From assembly GCA_936450465.1 (NCBI GenBank), contig OW388290.1, positions 28,385,457 through 28,449,456 of the forward strand: a stretch of 64,000 nucleotides of DNA. The letters run 5' to 3'. How positions within the stretch are numbered: the first letter of the stretch is position 1; each line of letters starts with the position of its first letter. The position numbers and the translations under genes were made by a program. Positions 44,548 through 57,945 of the stretch are shown in pieces. The notes beneath the pieces were generated by a model. It searched no databases and had not been told where the DNA came from. It saw nothing but the letters and a program-made list of their open reading frames with translations. This DNA comes from Gibbula magus (taxonomy: Eukaryota; Mollusca; Gastropoda; Trochida; Trochidae).

Positions 44548-44950
44548 TGCACACCACGCCTGTCTGAGACAGTCTGCCAAGTACATGATAAGCTTCAAGT
44601 AGATGGTGTAATGAAATCACTCCACCTCAGGAAGTAAGTCGTTGAAGCTATCCTGTGGCCAGAGAGCGTGCTGATGCTGTTATCAACGACGTGTATGCTC
44701 GATTGGGCATCTGTGTTCCCAATTACAATGCATTGCTGTGGGACAAGGAATGGGAAGCAGTCAACTGGAAAATTGGCCCTGGTTTGATGTAATCCAAAAT
44801 TATTTCGATATGATGTTGAAGGAGCGTCATGATTTGACTCCGGATTCCCTGGCTTCGATCTCAGTTAACCCTTCAAGGGAATTTTCTTGCCATGTTCCAA
44901 CTCAATTAACCCTGGGAAATACTGAAGCCAACATCTTGAAAGAACATTGA
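44548..44950 (+). pseudogene. Broken coding relic with good splice sites (unknown)
   Basis: A textbook acceptor (TTCTCCTTCTCTCTTCAACAG) ends at 44547. It is followed by an open segment reading CTPRLSETVCQVHDKLQVDG and a strong GTAAGTC donor at 44634. Coding-like sequence then continues without room for an intron: one frame reads ARERADAVINDVYARLGICV and NALLWDKEWEAVNWKIGPGL to 44792, and an overlapping frame takes over from about 44770 (NWPWFDVIQNYFDMMLKERH, then PDSLASISVNPSREF) to TGA at 44948. Codon use looks protein-like in each part, so the best reading is one protein-coding sequence broken by a stop and frameshifts. I cannot name the family. It could be a dead gene copy or an old transposon protein. 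Confidence 0.45.
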
Positions 44951-47900
44951 AGTTTTTCAACACAAGACATGTTACGTTTTTTATATGGATGCATCGGTGC
45001 ATTGTGTCTAGTTTACTCCAACTTTGATTAATTTAAATAACATTGGTTTGACAAGCAGCCTTACAAAAGAAGTAAGCAGTTTTCAAATATTAGATGCTGC
45101 GAACAATTCTGATTGAATAACACCCATATTGCACCAACTGATTTCAATACTGACCAGCGCCAATGCTATATCACCCCTCCAACAGTGGACATAAGTGTGA
45201 AGTAAATGACGAAATGATGCCTTTTAGAATACCAAAAAAAATATATAAATATTTTCTGTATTTTGATAATATAATGAAATTTGAAGGTCAGGATTAGTGT
45301 CAGAATCATACAATCATATCAAAAAGGGATTCGCTTATTACAACTTTCATCATTTATCGCATGTACACATGTATGAACCTAGGCTTAATAACAGCGACAA
45401 ACAATTGAACTGATTTGAAAAGTAGTCATCATTAACGTAATAAGGTGTTCATTTAATTCATGTTTTCTTGAAAGTACAAGTATAGTTGGTCCCTTGTGGT
45501 GATTGATGCTGTTGGTCACTTAAAGGGGTATTTGTGAAAAGGAGGTATTGGAACAGAAACGTGGACAGAAAGGCCGGACAAAGGATGTAACCTGACTCCA
45601 ACTCGACATTCTTAATAATTTGTAAAACCACATGGATCAAAGTTTACTTTAAAGGACACAAGAAGTAAACTTCGAAGTTAATTCAACTAAATGTCAACGT
45701 ATTGATCTTGTAACACGAAGTGATATGTTGTGTAATTGCCTGTAATGCAATTCGTTTTAATCGGTTGGAATGACTCACATAATCACATGATACCTCTATG
45801 TCGCAAAACCCCATCTTAGGGACGTTATTTCCAAGTCTACTGAGATAATGTAGGATTGTCCTATCAATTAGCGTGGCTATTACTAAACAGTTCATTGCTT
45901 TTAATACTTTCCCAAATGACAGTAATCTGTTCCAGGAATAGACAAGGCAATAACTCATCGTCCCATTTTTATGGATGACATCTTTTTCTACATCATTATT
46001 CCATGGGAATGAGCAACTTGTAATGTTTCTACATATAATTGGCTAACCGACCTTATTCAATAGACTCACCAATACAACGTTTAAATTGCCATACGTAATA
46101 ATCTGACAGTGTGCAAATTGCTAAAGCACTGGTACTGGTATCTTTATACTCACTGGAACGGATTATTTCTTTCCGGATAATAACGGCGTTGTCAAAAGGT
46201 AATAAAACATTAATGCTTTCTCCGTTTGTAGAAAGAGTGAAAAACTGATCGCTCATCTTGTTCACGACTTTCTGAAGGATACATGTTTTACGCAGGAATG
46301 GCACAGTGAACTACAACTAATTGTACTGTGATGCTTGCACAAGGACTTGTGCAAGGTAATCAACATATATTTCTAAATTGATAATATGTACAATGAAGCC
46401 TATTACTAGCCTTTACTATTTGTTGTAATCTTGTCTTCAATTCCAAGACACGTTGGTAGTTTCACGAACCTTCACGTATATCGTATATGACACTTTTATA
46501 CTTTATCTTGTCATTAGTCTTGGGTTCCGACTATATGCACATTCAATTATTATCACAAATCCCCTGGTAATATTGGCGTATTAGGTTGTCATTTACGGAC
46601 CAGGACGTCAAGAGAAGGTTTATCAAGCATGACCCACAAGTCTCCCGACTTGATACTCGATTGCAACATTATAGGGTAAAAACATTGTCCGGAGAATAGC
46701 CTGTAAGGAATGACAGGTTTCCTCAAGTGATAGGAGCAATGTATTAACCTAAAACGTTCCCTAGCGGTACCATCACCCTTATCACAAACATATATAGTCC
46801 CACTTTACTTACGTTTACCCGACAAGCGGTATCTCCAGTAAACATCTACTCTCATCTACCGCCAAGGTGTCACATTTTTAAATTAAAATTAATTGTAAAG
46901 CTCTATATCATTTTTCAACAGAAATATTCTTAATAAACTAACTTAAAGAATTCATGTACACGCAATAGTATTACCTAATCTATCAGCAAACAAAAAACAC
47001 GAAAACAATTTCCACAGGTAAAACTCATGCTCTTCATATATACAGTGACACATACGAGTTGTGATTTTAAAACAAGCTTGTGCATAACATAGTGATTAAT
47101 ACCTGCATTGCAATGCATAAAATGCACAAATATATAAACTCACGTGAGGCCACATGCAGGCTGTATATCGTGGCCGTCAGCAACAACACCTGCAACTTCA
47201 TCGTCTACGTCAGGCACTTAACTGCAGGCAGCATGAAACAAACAATCAATGCCAACAACTGTGTAACAACTTGCAGAACATTCAGTGAGAGGGACTGCAT
47301 TCGGTTAGGATATACATGTATGTAGTAGTCACAACACGAGTAGAAGAGATGCTGATAAATGGCCAATACACAATAGTCATATGCATTACTGCAGGCATTG
47401 AACAGTTGCACATGCTTATTCAAGGTGGAAAGGTGATGAGGATACTTAGACGATACTGAAGGATCAGACACACTATATGGTCATGCATATGAAAAGTGAT
47501 CACATATATACGTTATGTGGTATATATAATAGTAAATGAAAATGTTCAATGATGATTTAAGAATGTAATGATGACACACTGAATGGCACGTCGTTGAACG
47601 GCTGATGGTTCGTCAGTCAGTATATCGTTATAGGTCCATCACAGAATAATGACAATGTTTACTTGCAGTCTTGGGATGTATGGTATATTTACAATTTTAA
47701 CATAATGTAGAATCTGAAATACCGTAAAAGGGACCTAGTCTTATAAATTTCTCATGACGACTGCTGATTTCACGAAGAAGGATTTGGGAATCAAACAAGT
47801 CATTACGTTTTATCTATTACATAGAAACATTATGGTTGTGAATAGCAAATGATTAACAAGGGATTGTACGATATGAATATCGAAACACTGTAACATAACA

Positions 47901-48858
47901 TGTATAATGAAAGTTGCCTAACCTTAAGGAAACAGTGAAGTCAGTTAAGGGGGTCAAATAATCTATACATGGTTTCGATGTTTCACTTACAGTTTTACTG
48001 TCATTCGACCGCCCCCATTCCGCATGGCTACCAGGATTAGTAGAAGAATACAGGTTCTAGTAAACCTTTCACTTATCGTTTCCCTCAGATGTGTATTAGT
48101 TTTGTGACGGTAATAAGGTCCAGCCTCCTACTGACCGGTACTTAGGTTATATATAGCAGGTCAGCAGACGACAGTATGTCCTCTTTGTGTAACATCATTT
48201 GACCTTCATCCTTTGGAGACACTTTAATACACGTTAGCGCGCCCAACGTGCTAGAAACGGTCTGCAGTCGATTTGTATCAGCCCCAGTCGCTATGCAGCA
48301 TCTACGCGTTTTTATCAGGTTCTAAGCCCACACTGAAAGCTTTCACTAAATTTACTTTGGTGACTTTTTATAACAATCAGGTTGCATACACTGTCAAATA
48401 TCTATTAGCACTGACGTCCATTGAATACAGATTCTTAGTTTTATGCCATGCGTGTGATGTGAAACGTTGTTTCTAGCAGCTAATTAGACGGAGACACAGC
48501 TGTCGCAACGTTTAGTCCTCGTCAATTGCAACTCTTTTAAGAGCAATTCCGGATTTTCGAAAATCATCATAGCAACTCATCCTCTGATATTTCCAGAAAG
48601 AGGTTTTGAAAGTGTTAGTATTTCGTCATCTTTATACTTCTGTTTAATGTTAGAGAAATTGTGTATTTTGCCCAAACTTTCCATATTGATAACTTCATTT
48701 TAAGCTCATTTACGGCAAATGCGGTTCTGGTGTTTTTAAATGCAAAAGTTCCATGTTTCTTCACATGACATCCTCAAAAATTGACTTACTATTAACGTTA
48801 CTCTTAAGGAATATCTTCACTTTATCTGAATATTCGGACATGAAGGTGTAATTATGTA
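44951..48858. other. Gene-poor stretch
   Basis: There is no confident feature. A forward frame at 47080-47325 has a Cys-rich end (NCVTTCRTFSERDCIRLGYT), but no splice sites or known domain. The 46540-46860 part is more complex than its surroundings and may be conserved noncoding DNA. Other short frames look like chance. Confidence 0.35.

Positions 48859-48908
<50 letters not shown>
48859..48908. repeat. ATT trinucleotide microsatellite
   Basis: About 16 uninterrupted ATT units, flanked on both sides by a direct TAATTATGTAAT word. The minus-strand frame through it gives a poly-asparagine stretch, which is an artefact of the repeat. Confidence 0.95.
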
Positions 48909-48909
<1 letters not shown>

Positions 48910-51900
48910 ATTATGTAATGTTATGAATGCGAATATCATAAGTTGAAGGACTTTTATACAAGGCACTCTGGGGCCAGACAATGTCCAATGACGTTTTAGA
49001 TATGAATATAGTTGTGAGTGGAAAAGTTTCAATAAAAACATACAGGACACCCATGTGGACAGGTTTGTTTATGCAGGTTTCTCTTTTAGCTGTTTATTCT
49101 CTTTCTTTTAGTGTACAGGAACGTTATCAATAAATGCATAGAATATATTATAACTCTTTCATGTAAGGCTAAAATGACATGGATATCAATGAATGATGAT
49201 GTACACATAACGATGAATCTAATACAAAAATTAACAGTGGTTTACATTAAATCGGGGTATCACTAGTTCTTCCAAACGTCTTAATTGCGCAATATGATGG
49301 GAAGAGAAATGTTACTGTTAAATATGTGGAAATGTTATTTATGATGATATGATAATGTACAGGTGTTTTCTATGTTTGTTTTCATGTGAGTATGTTTGTA
49401 CGTTTGTGTACATGCACTATATGCCTATGGCCTTTAAGTATTGGATATAGAGATTGGAATTGCTTAATAGACACAATGTATAACACTTATTGCAATTTCT
49501 AGTGACCTTACAGTGTCGATTTATATACAGTCAATTTACACCTGAATACATTTCGGGATCGCATCTGAGAGTCGGAATAGAGGGATGTCGTATAAAGGGG
49601 GGATCTTGGATTAGAGGGATGCCTGTTTACAGAGTTCAATGTATGTAACAACACTATAGAACAATTAAAGCTGATCAACGTTTCTTTAGACATCTTAATT
49701 CAGTTACCTTTGTTTAAAATGTATCTTTGAGAAGAACTTTGAAAATTAGATGAACTTTCTGCGTCTTTTCCGTACAGTTTATTATTCTTTATCAATGCCA
49801 GATCTCCAGAATGATTAAACTCCTAGGCTACAACCGTACCCTTAATGTGTGTAAGAAAGGAATGGGATTTAATGTTGCACATAATTCAAGGTATCCTTAA
49901 AAGCGTTGACATACAAAAAAAATCAGTCAATATCGAAATATATAAATCCCTTCGTTAATTGAATAAACTCGTATGCACAGCATGTAATGCAGGTTTACGT
50001 AGCAATAAAAGTTCGCCGAACTCGGCTTCCATTAAACAACGCATGATAGTAAAATCTTAATAGAAATTTCTGACCTCGTCAGTCATTACTATAGAAATTG
50101 TTTCCTCATTTAAAACGCATCACCCTTAATCAATTATCCCAAATACACTATAAACCTGAATCCTGAACAAATAAAACTTAACCGTCATTGTGAACGCAAG
50201 TAAAGTCGTATTAAAAACTCATTCATTACTGGGGCATGCTTTGTTACACGACATCCATTTTAATCTAGTTTACGACTTTCAAGGAAATAAAACAACTGAC
50301 ATTGTAAAGTATCCTCGTGTTGTGATGTAAATTCAAGACGAAAATACATTAAGAAGGGCTTCAGAAGGTTAATGGTCATCTGAATACATCTTGAAAATTC
50401 CTCGGTTGAAAGCGACATTCCGCGAGTCTGTACTACCCCAGGGGAGATGGGCTAGACATGTTTGCTTGTGGGGTGACCGGTTTTCTTCAATGTAAACTCG
50501 GGTAGGTATAGTTTTATATAATTTTTTAGTATTTTTAGATATTGTTTTATTTAATTTGTTTAGGATTTTGTAGTTACAGTTTTGTTATAATGTTTTAGAA
50601 GATCCGTCTTAAAGAAACAGTTAGAGAACCACCATTTTGGGCGTGTGTTACGTGCGTATTTACGTGCATTCTACAATTGAGTTGATACAAACTGACAATA
50701 CTCGACAATGTCATCACTTATTTCATTAAAGTCAGGTGCGTTATTCGTTGTCACATTGTCTAATCTAAAACGAACAAAATATCACTCATAGTCACATTGT
50801 TCAACTTGGTTGTGTTAACAACACGTATTAATATGAAGTATGACATCACATTTAAAAAAAGAATGCTTCGGATTTCGTTTCCACATACAATTCTACAAAA
50901 ACAAAACATTCCTTGCAGGTATAGTCTGGGAAATTGCACTTAGAATATAATAACAGTAAAATAGTAACAGGTTATACAGGTAAAATAAGATCATCACATT
51001 GATGATAACTACTATGTACAAAGATAGTGTCTTTGGGAGAGAAAAAAATGAAGTTCAACAACAGATTGTTACAGACAAAAGTAGAAGTTTTCTGTTAAAA
51101 TGAACAATGTCCAATCCTTGTCATTCCAGAGGGGTTTCCTTCAAAACTAACTCAATTAAAGATTATGGTACAATGATTTTATTTTTGCATGTCAAGTCTC
51201 TGTTCAAATCAATATATTAAAGGCACACGAAATTTGAATTTAAATGTTATCGTTTGTATGTATGATGATACAGAATAATTGGTTACAGAATACTCCAATA
51301 ATATTAACGTCAATGTTTTACCGACACGAACGTACCTTACGTTATCATAGTGCAGCAAACAAAACATCAATAACACAGATTCAAATTATCCTATGCAATA
51401 ACTTCCCTCGCACACATTCCTAACACTGTTTGTTGTTCAGTATTACAGTAACTAATACGCAATATGTATCACCACAGTCCCTGTTTATTAACTTTTTCAA
51501 GGCAGCCATAGCATTTTGCTCCATTACCTATTACTTGGGTTAGTGATTCAGACTTGCAATTACATGTTTATGCTCATAACGAAATTACTTATAGAATGTC
51601 ACGTGGTGTTTTAATTACAGAAGCAGTGCAGCAATGCCAATAACGGCGCTTTGATCTTGTGCTGTTGTAACCTAAAGTGGAAAGCTAATTCAGCGATAAT
51701 GAGTAAGTATAATTTGTAATCAAGGGAAAGGCATATCTATTCAGTTATAAAACAACGGTACGTACCATGTTACCTAATTACGTTCAAGTAAATATATCCA
51801 GATTAAGAAGGATGCATGGCATACAGGTGAAGTAAAAACATCAGTGTACCTGTTTCCGCGTATTTATCCTTTAAAACTAAACCCCTATGAAATTGTATCA

Positions 51901-54785
51901 GCTAAAGTACCAGCCAATTACAATCATCATTTTAAAGGCTTTTATCAAACGACCTGCTGTGTCTTTAACTCCTTCTCACTGAAATCATTACTGCAAACAA
52001 TAAGACTGCATATGTCACTTTGATCAAACCCCAACTTCAAATGTTAGAAGAGTAAACCAAAATCAGGTTTAGATAGCAGAGGGTTTGGTTTAGTACCAGC
52101 ACCATATCACATGGCCAATATTATGTCAACGTTCATTCGTCTTTCACAAGAATATTATGCCACCACAATGTAAAACATTCCCTACATTCAACGTTGTGTG
52201 CTACTGCTATGACAGAGGAAATACCAGAATGGATACTTCAGTCTACGATCTTATCATTGAGACTGAAAAGTTTGAAGATCCACCAAGGCAAAATCGTTAG
52301 CCATCCTCCCCCGCTGGGTCACACCATCTTGCCTGTACCGCTGTGATGGGTCCAGACCAGGACTCAATATTATGAACGCGATGACATTTGGAGACTTATT
52401 TCATACACGGTCTGTCACAACTGACACGGCTAATAATTTAATTCCACCGTGGAGAAGTTATTACTCTGCTCACCGGTCTCCTACACTTCAACATCTTCAG
52501 GGAATATCCATAAATGAATAAGTAATAGCGGGAGTCGTGATGGTCTGCATGTCGGTACCTAACAACAACACCATGCAATGAATGAAGGATAGTTATCTGT
52601 ATCGTCTCACATATAACACACATGTATATTCAATGTATATTGGTCATCATGTCGTAATCACAAAGAGTTACCGGTGTTATAGGAAAACCCATTAAAACTG
52701 GCTTTTTAACACGAAAAGCAAACATGCAATACAAGGTAATGATTCCCATTGATAACTATGTTTCATCCAGTCGGATGACTGTAACGTCAATTGGTTTTTC
52801 AAAACTGAGAAAAAATGTATGAAAGATTTAATTGATTTACCATCAATTAGATGTGTTTCCGGTATTAACTCCCATTTCACCGGGGGAGAATATTGCACAT
52901 GCAGGGTGCATAGACTGCAGTGGCACCACAGGGATGCATGTATTTCTCGGATCAATCAGAGTGAGTGACATTACAAATGCATGTGTTCCATTGATGCATT
53001 ATTACACCAACATGACAAATGCATGTATTCCGCCGGTCGATCAACACTTCTGACACAATAATGGATCATTTCCATTGATCAGTTTCCGTTGCTGACATTT
53101 ATCATCTATGTTTAGCATTAACGACTGGAAATTCGCCACACAAATTTATGTTTGCCCTGGCACGCTTTTTGTATTCAGAATTTTAATCAAGTCATATTTC
53201 ACAGCGAGTTGGTCACATTGTTTCTCTGTCCCTATATGTGTGGCTTTCCCAACAGACACGTCGTTAGCCTTCATTCATTCATATTGTATTTAACAGCATT
53301 CAACTGCAGGATAAAAGAAACGTCTACTTTCGTTATTTACATCGTTACGCTTCGTTTTGGAATTTTAAGCGAAAACTTAAACGACGACTATATGGTCTAT
53401 TTCTGACCCTAGAGTGATATGTTATCGAAGTTTTTTTCTCTCGATTTGGTTGAGACTATTTTGTGCAAACGATAGGGGTCTTTTATTCTTATCACCATTG
53501 TCATTGGAATGAAATTCTTACATTTGGGTCTGTTACAATTTGACAACCTCAAACGTCAATTGCTGTGTTACGTGCAGAAAAATCGAAGATAATTATATCT
53601 CAAGTCATGATTTTTACTCAGATTCCGTTTCAGCGTCAAAACAGAGTTTCTCGGTCAAATTCGTTATCAAAACGTCACTTATAACGTCAATTACCTTGCA
53701 TACAGAACACTTAAAGAGACGAATCAATGCAAAACAACTCTCAAGTATTCAAGACAACCAGATATCCTTTTTCGCGATCAAAAGCCTAATCATGGCTGTA
53801 AATAGTACATGTACAACATTTAGCGAGATCAACTGCCGTTACTAATTAGGCGCTGTAGAAGTTTACCCCGACCAGGCTAGTCTGCTGTGATTAGATTAGA
53901 GCAACCTTGTTTCCACTCGTCTGTTCTGTTTTCCATCCCTTCACTGCATTACATCCATTCCTTGTGTAACTACTCATTTCTCAACCCACGATATCAATGG
54001 ATGTGTTGTGACAGCAAAGCAAATCTGTACAACGTTCAAGCAGACAATGGATAATCTATAAAGGAAATCAAAGTGATACACCGCTTGTCCCCCACAGCGA
54101 ATATGTCTGCTCATAATTGCATCTGTCTGGCCACAACTCTTCTTTAACAGAGGAACGCATTCATCCATGTTGCAGATCTCCGAATTAGAAAGCTCGCAGA
54201 CACTCTGTGACACTGACATATATGGAACTTGTCGTTTATATTGCTTTGACAAAATGTATGTTCACACCTTACACTCGTATGTTCATAAATAAACGGTAAA
54301 TGGAGTTGGTCAATATCAAGGAAAACCTAACAATCAATATCTGAGATAACATTGCTTTCACCGTGGACATCCTGAACAATTTGTGTAGGATAAAACACGA
54401 CATCGTGGTTAGGTTTGGAAATGAAGGATTCTAGTTATATGAATGCTAGTTGAACAGGAAGGTATATATAACATGCGTAGTCATGCTGACTTTATGTTGT
54501 CTCTTGCACGTCCTGTGTCATATTCAATGCATATTAACTTAACTTTACCACTTAACATTGTTTCAGCACAATGCAACACCGCAAACGTCATAACGTAACA
54601 GAACAACCAGTGCTTATAACATTGGTAAGTGTAATGAAGAAAACACACATCAGGATTTGCTGTGTATGTGAGACGTATATGTAACAGAAACTTACTGGAC
54701 CCAGTCTCACATTTATGTCAACATGCAGTATACAAGATAAAAGAATCACGATTCAATGTGCCTTTTCAAGATAGTTACCCTATCT
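48909..54785. other. Long gene-poor stretch
   Basis: No supported gene or mobile element. A T-rich strand-asymmetric patch lies at 50495-50610, just after a GC-richer patch containing TACCCCAGGGGAGATGG at about 50434. The minus-strand frame at 53974-54252 is 92 codons with several cysteines (SNSEICNMDECVPLLKKSCG) but lacks splice signals; it lies in a more complex island (53840-54200) that may instead be regulatory. Confidence 0.35.
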
Positions 54786-54839
54786 GCAGTAATGATGCAT
54801 ATCGATCAGTTACCCGCAGTAATGATGCATATCGATCAG
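54786..54839. repeat. Two-copy direct repeat, 30-bp period
   Basis: GCAGTAATGATGCATATCGA plus TCAG occurs at 54786 and again at 54816, with six different bases between. Each copy contains the palindromic words ATGCAT and ATCGAT. Confidence 0.85.
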
Positions 54840-57751
54840 CATATTAGTAGAGGGTGACACTTACCTTTGGTTTCTAAGATGTACACTATCGCACACTTTT
54901 TAAATTTTAAATGATGTCCACCTTTGTATTACACGAATGCGTTTCGTATTTTTTAATAATACATCTCAGAAAGAGCCTTTAGATTTTATTTTATAACTCT
55001 CAATATACCAACGCCTGCTTTTCTGTTTCATCCAGGTGTTATCATGGTTATTCCGATACAGTCACGATCATTGTTGATGGCTTGAGAGCTTGAAATACCG
55101 AGTCAGTTATGTGTCTGTTGTCATGGTGATGGATGTAATTTGAACAAACGACAATAAATTTACTGAAAATAATTCTGTGGTATTAATATTTCAGATTTGA
55201 TGGATATATATCATCTGTAGATGTTTGACGTAGATGGGTGAAAGTCACATTGGAGTTTGAAGGAAAATAGAACTGTAAGAATTGGCAATGCCAGAAGATA
55301 TACAGTTTTACATTGGCGTGTAGAAATCGGACCGAGGAATGAATACTACCAATATGAGAACCATTACAAGTGTAAATTCAAATAAAGCATCCTAAATGTG
55401 AAGGCAGTGCTTATAAAAGTTGTTTTTCAACCAAACTCAGTCCTTAGAAAGTTACATCTACTCTGAATCTCAGTCCCAAATGCGATGTGCTCTCATCTCA
55501 ATGGCTAAAGTAAAAGTAAATTTGCATTTCCTGCATCAAGTCCTTGTCCAAACCAGACGTGCGATATATGTTAGGCATCTGTATCCGTTCAACGTCGAAA
55601 ATAAAATCATCAATAATCAGGATCAAGTGGATTTGAATAGAAACGTATTGATAAATTATCTTTAGGAAATTCAAACAAATTATCTGTTTTATACATCAAT
55701 GATATCGGTCTTGGTACCGAGGTTTCAATTCATGAAATGCGAGTATTAGTATGTGAGACGAGTCTGATTGATAACTCTTGATAAAACAGTTAATCTCGTA
55801 TCTCAAGCTGGCGTATGCTGGTAAACACAAAACAACACCAGCAGTTCCTTATTCGTCAACGACTGTTCTGTACATATATTCTTGATTTTGCTGGCAACTC
55901 GACAATTGCTCAATTTCATTGAAAGTCAACTTTATTCACATAAATCATTGTTTCATGGATATTCGCCCCAGGAATATTGATTATGTGATTTTGTCCAATT
56001 AAGTGTCACCAGGTAGATGATTTCATGAGAAATATGAAACTGGTGATGTACACATTAAGAAATCATTCTACTATCATCAATACATCGCGAATACAATGGA
56101 TGAAACATTAACATCCGCCAGATAGGACATCAACATACAACACACAATGGGAGAGCATATAACGATGAAATTTTGAAACGCGTAGAACCATCATGGATGT
56201 TCGTGAGCCTTTATATTCATCAATGAATATTAATAGCTTTAGATTTAAAGGTTTTAACATATACGTACTCGTTTTTAGAAGCCATCTAATTCACCATCCA
56301 AGAAATATTCAATGTCCATAAATAAAACAAATAAAAAGTTGATCCTCTTTTTGAGGTTATGCCAGCATTTAAAAACAATACATTATATGGAGACCTTTTT
56401 CAACTGTTGAATATTTTCAAATCAATTTAACGAAACACACCAAAAATAAGTCCATTTCAATTGTTGTCGTAGTCCGTTATGTTGAAGACCTCTCTGACAA
56501 GCGAATCCGCCATGTAGGAGACTCTGGAGATGATGAGACATGACGTTTTGAGACCACATAGTGTCTCCTGCTCCAAGAGGTCGACATCACCTTCACGCCG
56601 CATGATTCCTGCACGTACTAAAGATAACACCTTATTCCACCTCGTCGGGTTGCCAGGGGTCGCTCTACTTCACACAAGTCGCAGTAGTGGCTCGATGTGC
56701 ACGTTTATCTTATTTAATCTCGGTCTTACAGTTGAGATCATCTTGTTAGACGTACTAGATCACCTAGACTCTGTACGCCCTGAGGCAAGTGCTGCTATAT
56801 TCTCTTAGCCTTACTGACGTGATTATTATATTTTTAAGTCTGATGAAATCTTTACCCTGGAAGCTGAACAGAGTCATCCTCTTATAGTGCTGATATGTGT
56901 TTGAGGACACACACAGACATAGATAAAAATCGATGATGTTGAAAAAAAATAGTACAATGGTACCATTTCAAAGTGTCAGAGAGAACAACAAAGACGTACT
57001 ATTATGTATTTCATAAGAAATTTATGCTTTCCTTGGATATAACCGTAAGCAGTCCAGACACTGTGAATTAAGTGTAAAAGTCATGTTATCATTCTGCATT
57101 TGACTCTCCTAAAGCATATGTGAATGTGAGTTGTCTTATTGAGACAATGAAACATGTTATCACTTTGATATCTGAAACTGCATTACGTGAGCATGACAAT
57201 TCGTGTTTAAGCAATTTGCTATTGTCATTATCTGTAATCATAATATAAATTGTTTAAAACTTGTCGCCTTCAAACGCATTTCCTGTTGGCTTCCTTGACA
57301 TTCTGTGATGATTCCCCGACGCCATTACGACTTTAACGGTTTTTACTCAACAGATTATTGTTTCTCCGTTAATAGAATTCTATTTTTCGTTTGTGTATTA
57401 GTCACACTGAAAATATGAATGTGTCTTTTCCTAATCAAAATAATGTCGTCTTATATCGATTTAACAGCCATCTTTAGATAACATCCTTGGTTTTATAATA
57501 ATTATAACTATCCTCGGGCTAAGTAGCTATTCGTTTTTTTTCTATTTTCATTCCTATTAAATTCAATCTGACCAAAGTTCAATATTTTTAATGACAATTA
57601 ATCTTGACTTCTTATGTTACAATAAAAATGTTTCATAAGACGTGATTATGTCCCTTTCCTTCCCATTAAGCTCGTCATAGACATATATTTTATGTTCAAA
57701 AATGAAATCTGATCATCTGTCATTTCAACAGTTGAGTAATCTTCACTATTA
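54840..57751. other. Gene-poor stretch with a CpG-richer patch
   Basis: At 56510-56815 CpG density rises and both strands are open for long stretches (a plus frame at 56530-56808; on the minus strand a frame ending FNITDYDNN). Neither is recognisable. It could be an insertion, a decayed gene or an unclassified repeat. The rest has no supported feature. Confidence 0.3.
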
Positions 57752-57945
57752 TCAGTACTTGTATCTCATTTCCCCACGTCTTATCCAATGCTCAAACCGA
57801 CATAATCGAACATCATTTTGAAAGGTCACAGAACTAAAATACCAATTTCTGAATGCAGATATAGTTCCATAATTCGAAGAGCTCATATAAGTTCGTGAAG
57901 GTTCTTCAAGTAGGCCAATCCATACAGCAAGTGTGGTCTCCAATA
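57752..57945 (-). CDS. Candidate terminal exon (unknown protein)
   Basis: On the minus strand a good acceptor (GATATGATGATATTTCAG) is followed by an open frame to TGA at 57752. It reads ETTLAVWIGLLEEPSRTYMS, then AFRNWYFSSVTF and LCRFEHWIRRGEMRYKY. It is rich in aromatic residues and arginine. AVWIGL recalls the WIGL motif of C-type lectin-like domains, but the following residues do not fit that fold, so I make no assignment. No clear polyadenylation signal is seen downstream. Confidence 0.25.

Noticed and set aside
48817..49050. Minus-strand frame with a poly-asparagine run
   Set aside because: It is the translation of the ATT microsatellite.
53298..53330. A fourth MITE end (AAAAGAAACGTC at about 53315)
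   Set aside because: There is no matching inverted end within 700 bp and no shared interior.
57752..57945. C-type lectin domain suggested by AVWIGL
   Set aside because: The downstream residues lack the expected tryptophan, cysteine and ligand-site pattern.
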